DNA of 64,000 bases from Sacculina carcini (lineage: Eukaryota; Arthropoda; Thecostraca; Sacculinidae), in contig OU696583.1 in the NCBI GenBank assembly GCA_916048095.2, positions 6,363,822-6,427,821 of the forward strand. The letters run 5' to 3'. The translations under genes were made by a program, and so were the position numbers. The notes below the pieces were generated by a model. The model searched no databases, was not told the DNA's origin, and was given only the letters and a program-made list of their open reading frames with translations. The first letter of the stretch is position 1. Every line of letters begins with the position of its first letter. Shown piece by piece: positions 34,601 through 43,600 of the stretch.

Positions 34601-37600
34601 CTCACTGCAGAACAGTGGGAGAGCCGATTTAGTCGCCGACGACTCGACCATGAATCTGGTTGTACTGGAATTACACGGTTACCAGTAGCAGGGCGAAGCC
34701 TGACCAGACAACGACGAATGCAAGAGATACAAAAACGAGACACAACAACGAAATCAGACAATGGTGGTGAAAAAGACAAATAGCAATAAAAAACAACAGG
34801 GGTACAACACAACACGAACAACACAAACAACACACATATATGTTTTGTTTTGTTTTTATTCACACCAACCAACAGGATGACATCCCAATTATAGGCGGAG
34901 TACACATAATACAATTCACGAAAGCGAATAGCAAATATAAGATTATAAAACTTGGAAAAAAAAGAAGTATATATATATAGTCAATTTTAAAAACAGACTT
35001 TGCGAAGTGCAGAACGACCGACATTAAGGATGTCTATACCTGGCTGCATATTCACTAGCTTGTTGTAGTATAGAGGCAAGCGAGCGTGCCATATTCTACC
35101 AGTGACCACGGTGCGCGTTGGTGGTATATGCAGGGGGTCCCGGGGGCGCACACCTGGTCTTGGTACTCTATCATATTATATAAGCAGGGACCAATCAAAC
35201 ATTGAGTTGGGGATACACTTGGTGAAGAGAACGAGTGAGCAGATGTTTATGAAGATCAGCAGAAAAGGATCCGAAAGAAGAATTATGATGAAGGTAAGAT
35301 GGAAGCCAGTGGTAGATACGAGGAGCAGAGAAATATAAGGATTTGGATGACCAAGAACATTGATTAAGAGCAGGAGAACATACTCATGGCACATGATTGC
35401 TACAAGAAAAACGAGTATTCAGAATCAATAGGGAACGAAGATAAGAAGATGAGGGAGAGTGGATACGCTTGAAGACCATACAACACACCTTATAGCGGAT
35501 ACGAGAAAGAGCAGATAACCAACCGAGCTGCCGGATGTGCACCGAAGTGGGAGTTCGCCGAGGAAGCCTCGGTACAAGCCGACAAGCAAGGTTGATCTCT
35601 GCTTGGAGTTGGCGGATAGATTTCAAAAGAAGATGGAAGAACAGCGAGTTACAATAGTCAATCTTAGAAAAGATATAGGAGTTTACCACAAGACTAGCGG
35701 ATGATACATCAATCGACGAACGAATAGGGTAAACTTGTCGAAGTAAAAATCGGCACGATTGGGTAAGCTAAGAAAAATGAATCGTGAAAGAAAGAATTGG
35801 ATCGAACAAGGCACCCAAATTGCGCATTTGATTGGCTAGCGGAAAGTTGATAGAGTGAGGAGAAATTCGAGGAGGGTGAAAGACTAGATATTCTGTTTTG
35901 TTAGGGTTGAGAACAAGTTCACGCGAAGCAGCCCAAGAGAAAATATGGTTGAGCAGCATAGAGACCAAATTTGAAGAATGAGGAGAAAGAGGAAAATAAA
36001 TTTAGATGTCATCAGCGTATACGTGAAATGAAACTGGATAGCTGCGGAGAATAGGACAAAGGATGAAACGTAAAAGTTTAAAAGTAAAGGACCAAGAAGT
36101 GAACCTTGTGGAACCCCAGAGGTGGGAGGGAGATCGCACGATACAGCTGCATTACTGCGAACAACATATGAACGATAGTTTAGATAAGAGGTAAGGAGTG
36201 GAAGTGCACTAGATGTGAGACCTAGATGAACAAGATCACAGCATAAGATTTCGTGGTCGACTAAATCGACTTTTTCACTAGCAGAAATATAGCATCAAGA
36301 GATATGACCGCATATAATCGCGTTTGCAAATGCGATATCACATGAACTTGTACTGATCAAGCCTGATCAAGATGCTGTTTCAACAGCATTACATCGTAGT
36401 TAACATGACTATATATAACATATTGGATAATCAGACCTTGTGCTAAATTGCATGATTTGTTGCAGTTTCCTGTTGAAATTTGACCAAAATCCAGTCGTTA
36501 GTCCACGTGATATCGAATTTGCAATCGCGATTATAAACAGTTATATCTCTAGGTGCTTTATTTCTGCTACTGAAAAAGTCGCTCAAATTCGATATCTTAT
36601 TCAAATCGCTCAGAGAGAAATTCCTTCGAAAATCGTCAAACACACAAGAATGAAATAAAACCATGCTCTTACGAGATCATATGTAATAAGTAATTGAGGT
36701 GAACTATGCACGGATATAATTTTCACATGGTTGATCAATAATAATGAACGCAACAAACACTCTACACTATCAATCAATCAATTTACACTTATTCAGTACC
36801 AAATCCGTGGCGGTTCTAAGGGAGGCTAGGTAGGTAGGTACGCAGGTAGGCAGGTAGGTAGGTAGGTAGTGTGGTGTAATCGTGTGTAGTGAGAGAGAGT
36901 GTGTGTGTGTGAAAGATTGTGAGTGCGTGAACGTGTTAGTGTCTATGTGTGATCGTGTATAGTTGAATTGTATATTGCGTGCGAGAGTGTGTGAGCGAGT
37001 GTGTCTAGTTGTTTCGGTGTGTGTGTGTGTGTGTATGCGTTTAGTGAAGTGTTTATGCCCCGCAGCGGCGAGCGAGTCACCGGCTCGCCGCTGATTGGTT
37101 GTTGCGGCGGGTGAGGACTGTGCGTGTGTATGTGTGTCCGTGTGTGCTCCCGTGTGACACGGTGTGAGCTAGGAGTTGTGTTTGAGCTGCGGTTGTGGCG
37201 TGACATCTTGTAGGCGCGCGTGGGGCAGTGATGCCCACGCGCGCCTGTCTCAATATATTTTAGTATCTGGTTTTGCTACAAGCTATTTCGGCCTTTTTTG
37301 TTTTGGAATTATTTTTGTCTGCGACCCGGTTTCAGCAGCGGAGATGGTGCCTTCCAGCATCAGTAGCGGCCTACCAGCGGAGAACAGCGGTGGAGGTGCT
37401 CGGTGGCGTGCCAGGCTGGTGTGCAGGGTGACGGCAGTGCAGCATGATGCCGGCGGGAGGCAGCTGAGGAGCTGTGGCCGAGGGATGCTGGTCGTCTCGC
37501 CTGCACTGGTGTAAGGCACGTCGCCGGGCAACTACAGGATTGTCAGTTGAGGCGACGATCGCTCGTGGAGGATGCTGGTGCTGGACGGCAGGTGACAGAG

Positions 37601-40600
37601 AGGGGCTGCTGAAGCCGGAGGAAAACATGACGAACGGCGGCGTGGCCTGTGTGAGCGGCGACGTCCCGGCTGTTTGCGGCAGGGTGCTGAAGAGCACTGG
37701 AGTCGACGGGAGCATAGTGGGTGCTGGGGTCGAAGTGTTGTGCCCTGTCGCGGCAGCCGGTGATGAAGAAGACGGCAGGCTGCGGCGGAGCATTGAAGAG
37801 CACGGGCGAGGCGGGAGCGTGGTGGAAGCTGGGGCCTGACGTGTTGTGCTTCGCCGCAGCCAAGGTGTGTGCGTCTGGTGGAGGCCGTCGTCGAATTAGA
37901 TTTTGTTTATTGGTTCATTTTTCCTGGTTTGCTTGGTTCGCGTTTTTTTTGTTGATTTATGTTTCTTTAAAAACAGGTGGAGGTGTGGTGTAATCGTGTG
38001 TAGTGAGAGAGAGTGTGTGTGTGTGAAAGATTGTGAGTGCGTGAACGTGTTAGTGTCTATGTGTGATCGTGTATAGTTGAATTGTATATTGCGTGCGAGA
38101 GTGTGTGAGCGAGTGTGTCTAGTTGTTTCGGTGTGTGTGTGTGTGTGTATGCGTTTAGTGAAGTGTTTATGCCCCGCAGCGGCGAGCGAGTCACCGGCTC
38201 GCCGCTGATTGGTTGTTGCGGCGGGTGAGGACTGTGCGTGTGTATGTGTGTCCGTGTGTGCTCCCGTGTGACACGGTGTGAGCTAGGAGTTGTGTTTGAG
38301 CTGCGGTTGTGGCGTGACATCTTGTAGGCGCGCGTGGGGCAGTGATGCCCACGCGCGCCTGTCTCAATATATTTTAGTATCTGGTTTTGCTACAGGTAGG
38401 TAGAAATTGAACCCCCCAAATGGTGTAAATTCCCTCCTAAGCCCCCATTAACCCTCATCATGCACATTTGAAATGTAATTGCCCAGGTTTCGTAGGGTCC
38501 TCTTTTTCCGGATGTTGTCATTTGGGGGAGCCCTTCCGGATTATATTTGCTAAATGTATTAAGTATAGTTTGAGTAGTTATATGCAATAAGTCTCATCTG
38601 TGGGTGTATACTGATTTGGTCCGTGGCTAAATGAGCGTCAATCAAAACAGTTCTCATTGGTCTTAATAAACCTCAATTTTTGCGCGCTCACAAAAGAATC
38701 TTTCACATCCACATATTTGTCCTTAGTCCCCCTTCAGTCCCCCCGGGAGAAATCCTGGCGCCGCCACTGTCTAAAACCAAATTACAACGGTGCAAAGACA
38801 AAACGCGAAAAGATAAACTATATAATAACTCAGGATTTTCGCCGGAATATTATTTAAATACGACGAAAAAGTCAAATATTATTGAATATGACATGTCTAA
38901 TATACCTGGCATGTGTGATATGTACCTTCTATACCTTATATACCGTATATACCCCATATAGTGTGATGTGAATTGCTAATTTATAATGTGATATTTTGGC
39001 TTGGTGATCTATGTTGGTATATTGTTGTTGATGGCTGTGTGCGTTGGCGTGTTTGTGTGTTTCGCTTTGCTGGATTTTGATTGGCTGTTGCGGTGATGAC
39101 GTAGAAGTTTAAAACGAAGCAGAAATTCTACTGAAAAACGCGATGAAATGAGACGCACAGTGTTTAGTGACGCGTAGAGTTGTGGAATTATTGAGATTGA
39201 GTTGTTGTAGATGCATTATGTATTTGATCGGGACTATTTGATTTCATATTCTGTGTTAATTGGTAGTTTTAATATATCTGCATTTTTGTTGTCGCTACAA
39301 GTCGACATTTGAGCTGAGCAGTTATGGCGTGAAATGATACCATTGAGCCACATACCGTATGTACCTTATCAACCTTATCTTCCTTATCCTTATGTACCTT
39401 ACATACGTCACCTACCTTATATGTCTTGTACCATATACATACCTTGAATATTTTTCCCTCGAACTTGATGATATCGTCGATGAACTGGTTGATCATCTCG
39501 GCCGATTTGTTGTTGAAATGACCCGTGTCGCTGACCACTTGCAGCATTATGCTGCCGATGAATTTCTTATACGCCTGAGGCAACAAAAATACAGTTTTTT
39601 ATGTTTAGATTGAGATGCGTCTGTAAAATAAATAGGCGTAACCAGACATTATTAATGAAACGAGCTAAAAGTTGGATCATAGCGAAATCTGATTGGATTT
39701 GTAGCTGTATGAGCTTAGATACGTCTTTTTGATTGTGAGCTGCATCTCACCTGACATTCCTCTGTACTCACGCTTGCGCATTAAGCATTGAACAGCGATT
39801 TTGCAGCGTAAATACTATCATTGGAAGATATCGTAACGTTAATGTAAACAGGCATATTATATGTGAGTGGCTATACGGGAGAATATTCGACACAAAATCA
39901 TCTTACAGCTGATTTTGTTAAGCTATCTTGAAATTTGTGAGAGAAATCTACCAATATACGCTGAAAATTTTGAAATCGCTGCAAAAAATCTCTGGGCGAA
40001 ATTTATGCGGTCAATTTGTGCACAAAAACCTTAATGGTCCATTGAATTTTGTGTATGAGTTCTGTCAACTGACGGATTTACCAATGTTTAAAGACTTGAA
40101 GTGATGTTAGCGTTGTACTACTGAAAGGATATCATAGCACTCCATCAAATTCCGTTAAATTCCGACTAGATAGACAACAATTCAATGTGATACCCGTCAG
40201 CCTGAGTCTTATTTCGCTTCATGTCAATCTTTGTTTGACATAATGTGAATAATGTATACTATCGTATGTCTATTTTGTGTTGGACACTTGTCTACTTAGG
40301 AATATTAAAGATTAGAGGGTGTGTGCTTCTTGAAGGTCAATGTGCCCAGAACTGATGCAAGGCCTTATGGGCTTCCCTTCGAAGACAAAACTTGGGACCC
40401 CAGTATATATAAACAACATTATAATAGAGGTCCGACTTTGGTAAAATGCAGTTACGAGTAGCCCCTCGGTCTTCTGGGGACTTACGGTACTCTTATTAGT
40501 TAATTTATGATAAATTTTAATGATCATGAGTGAGGGGTCCTCGGCCGTGGGGTGTGGGAGACGGTTGCTACGGCTCTGGATGTACCTGCTAGTAGCAAGT

Positions 40601-43600
40601 GCTCTAATCAAAATATTTTATTTCAAAAATTAACTTACTTCTGTATGGTCTTTGAAGAGACGGGAATACTTGCGGCTTATTTCTTTGATCAACTCACCAG
40701 GTCTTATCTGCATAACACACACACAAACACACACACAAACACACAAACACAAACACACACACATTTTGAGACAAATTGGGTACACAATTCCAACACCTAC
40801 TGGTCATAAGTACAGTGTATTTGAGAAATGTTGATTTTCTCATCCGTGCGATGTCGAGCTATATCATGCACTGAGCATGTACAGAGCTATATCATCATGG
40901 CTCTTTCCATTACGAGGTTATTGTTATTTGTATTGTATTTTGTTTTGCCCAGAAAACAATTTACCACATACATATAAATTCATTATAATTAAATTAAAAA
41001 ATCAATGTATAATAAACATATAACATTTAAGGTATGTTTGCGTTTGATTGTATGTGCATCAAATGTAAACCATTTTCAATCAAATTTATATTATCAAGAA
41101 AATGTAGAAATATATAATCACATATCATTAATAATATAACAATACTTTTCCTCTGAAATACTGCATTCTCAAAATATAATAAATTCACTAGATATTGATA
41201 TTATCAAAATAAAATTGATATTATCTCCTGTGATGTATTTGTAAAGGAGTGGTTTTCAGAATTTTAATCCGCTGCTACAGAAAGGCGTACACGCACGTAA
41301 AAGCACGTATAGAGAGCCAAATGATTGAGAAAGCTGGGCCAATAGCAGACCACGTGCTCACACGCAATAAGTTGCGACTGTCTTTGTCGGCTGGATAAGT
41401 CCAGGAGAGATCCATCAATGTACCAGCCATTGGCTTGATGGAGAGGTTAATCAGTGCCCTGCTGAAGTTCCATGTAGATTCGTTCCATGTGCCAAAAAGG
41501 TCCAGTTCAAACTGCTTCACTGAAAGCAGAGTACGCATTGTCTGAGAATGTAGCATCGTAATTTGGTGCACCTGGCGGGATTTTTTTCATAATAGAGTGA
41601 AATTTCCTACTCTTTGTCATATTTGATAATTGACGTTGAATTATATAAAGTAGAGAGAAAACTCAAACAGAGTATAAATTGATAGTGGCTTTTCTAGGAA
41701 AATGACAGTATATTTCTAAAAATGTTTCTTTTGCTAGTTCCTCAACGCCGATTTGATTTCGTCAGGTGTTACATACCATTTGCAGAGTTAGAACCCTGTA
41801 TTAGAAACTCTGCATTAAGCTATACATTTTTAGAAGTATAAGCTGGAATAATACGCTGATTAACCAAGTATCCCTATAAGATGTTTATTCATAATCAACT
41901 CCATCCAATTTATTTTCAATTCAAACTTTGTTTGCTTAAATTGTGGCTGAGTATTTGATCATGTGTAACATTGATTATAGTCTAGGGTGGGTCAAGTCCT
42001 TGAGATATGCATCGTTCTTTGAGGAGAACACAAAAAGTAAATGCAATGCATTAAATCACCAAACAGTTGCCTGAGGAAGCTTTTCCTGCGAGGAGTTCTC
42101 ATCTGCCACATGCATGTGCTGTACAGTTTGGCGGCCTTCTTCAGAGCTGAAAAATCCGGGTATTTGGCAAAACTTGGCAGCCTGGCAAAAATTGAATTCT
42201 CGTGCTCGGCTTCAAGCCATTCCGCCACGTCGGACAGTCTCCTGAGAAAAAAAACAAGAAAACCCAATTCACCTATTCACAATGGCGCAGGCAAAACCGA
42301 TGATCCAGTTGTATCTTTACGACACTAGCTTATAAACTATTAATTGATGTAACTAATTACCCATTGATGAAACCGTTGATGTCGAAACCATTGATGAAGT
42401 CGTTCGCTGTCATGCGTAGAAATATAGAATGCAGAAGATATTTCATATATTCATAATCGTGTGCTCAAGCAAACGCAGACATACAATTATATGGATGTAA
42501 TATTCACATCATACACCTTGGGCTGAAAAGAGGGAAGTCCTGGGCTCTCTGGTTGACCCCGGGATTTAACCCCGATCGACTGCTGAATAAAAGCAAACGT
42601 TGGTCCGTATAAAGAGGAATTATGCCAAAGTGTGTGTTAATGCCTGGATTTTACCAAGTCTTCCTACCTTTCTGCATCATAATCTTGTACGAGGCGCTGA
42701 AATCCGCCGCATGCGTACTCGTAGAAGTCGATGCACGGATCAGCCGAGGAGTTCATCATCTGCGTCATGATGTAGCTTTGCTTCACACACTCAGAGGTAG
42801 AACACTCTGGAGGACCGTCCCCACCTGTTCTTGCTTTTGATTCAGCAGTGGAAGAGCGGCCCTTTGAGCACGCAGCAATGACTACACATGTACACACACG
42901 TACACACACACACACACTCACACAGATATATACACACATACAATCAAAGATGCATATAATGTAGGAATGTTGAAGAGATAGCAGTGTGTTTCTACAGACA
43001 TTTCCGCTTCTAACCTCTCAATGACTTGCCGGAATCCATATTTATGAACAATTTCAAAGAATTACGAACTTCATCAGTGTTATAGTGTGTGCTTATGCAG
43101 TATAATTCTCGAATACAGATTACACTTGGAACACTGTTTTCATAAGGTGCGAAATCAAAGTGACGCTAATCGAAGAGGAATCAGGTACATGGTACCGAAG
43201 AGGAACTGAACTCACGGCGCTGGTGAAAGCACTTAGGGCAGTGGTTCCCAACCTTTTTCAAATAATTACCACTGGCGGATCCAGAGGGTGGCTCAGGGGG
43301 CTGAATCCCCCCCAAATTTTTCTATCAACTCCAAATAACCAAGAGGTTCACTAAAACAGGTAAAGAAAAATATCTGTAGAATTCCTTGATATATGCATTA
43401 TCGCAAAGACGTTACATACTATAGCATGTACACGACTGATCGCCCCCTAATTTCAGCTCCCAATATTATTTCAGCCCCTCCCAAAATTGCACTCTGGATC
43501 CACCACTGCTAATTACCCAATTGAGAATGCCACATCAAGGGTGATATCCCTTTCACAAAATGCTATAACCATTGACATATATGCTAAACTAAACCACCAG

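Larger units (their letters stand above)
36870..38394 (+). mobile_element. Young non-autonomous LTR retrotransposon (TRIM-like), 1525 bp
   Basis: Two 411-bp direct repeats (36870-37280 and 37984-38394) that I cannot tell apart by eye, each starting TGTGG and ending CTACA, flanked by GGTAG on both sides (36865-36869, 38395-38399). A purine-rich tract (GGTGGAGG) precedes the right repeat. The 703-bp interior is GC-rich with no gag or pol homology. Mobilised presumably by another element's proteins. A tRNA primer site is not obvious. Plus orientation is assumed from the purine tract. Confidence 0.88.
36805..38769. mobile_element. MITE split by a younger LTR element
   Basis: Left part starts CCGTGGCGGTTCTAAGG (36805-36869). 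The right part runs 38395-38769 and ends CCTGGCGCCGCCACTG, the same terminus as the MITE at 10642. The gap is exactly filled by the LTR element at 36870-38394. A GGTA-repeat tract (36829-36869) marks the insertion site. Confidence 0.6.
39575..42059. other. Gene B introns 3-5 without recognised elements
   Basis: Outside exons 4 and 5, this stretch is AT-rich unique sequence with one (CA)n-rich tract at 40711-40762. No transposon or ORF is supported. Confidence 0.5.

Noticed and set aside
34369-34914. 181-codon minus-strand ORF ending in a poly-Val run
   Set aside because: It covers a SINE-like repeat with a (TTG)n tail; no domain or exon structure supports a protein.
37474-37863. ORFs of about 120-140 codons on both strands inside the TRIM-like element
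   Set aside because: GC-rich sequence keeps several frames open by chance. None resembles Gag or any known protein.
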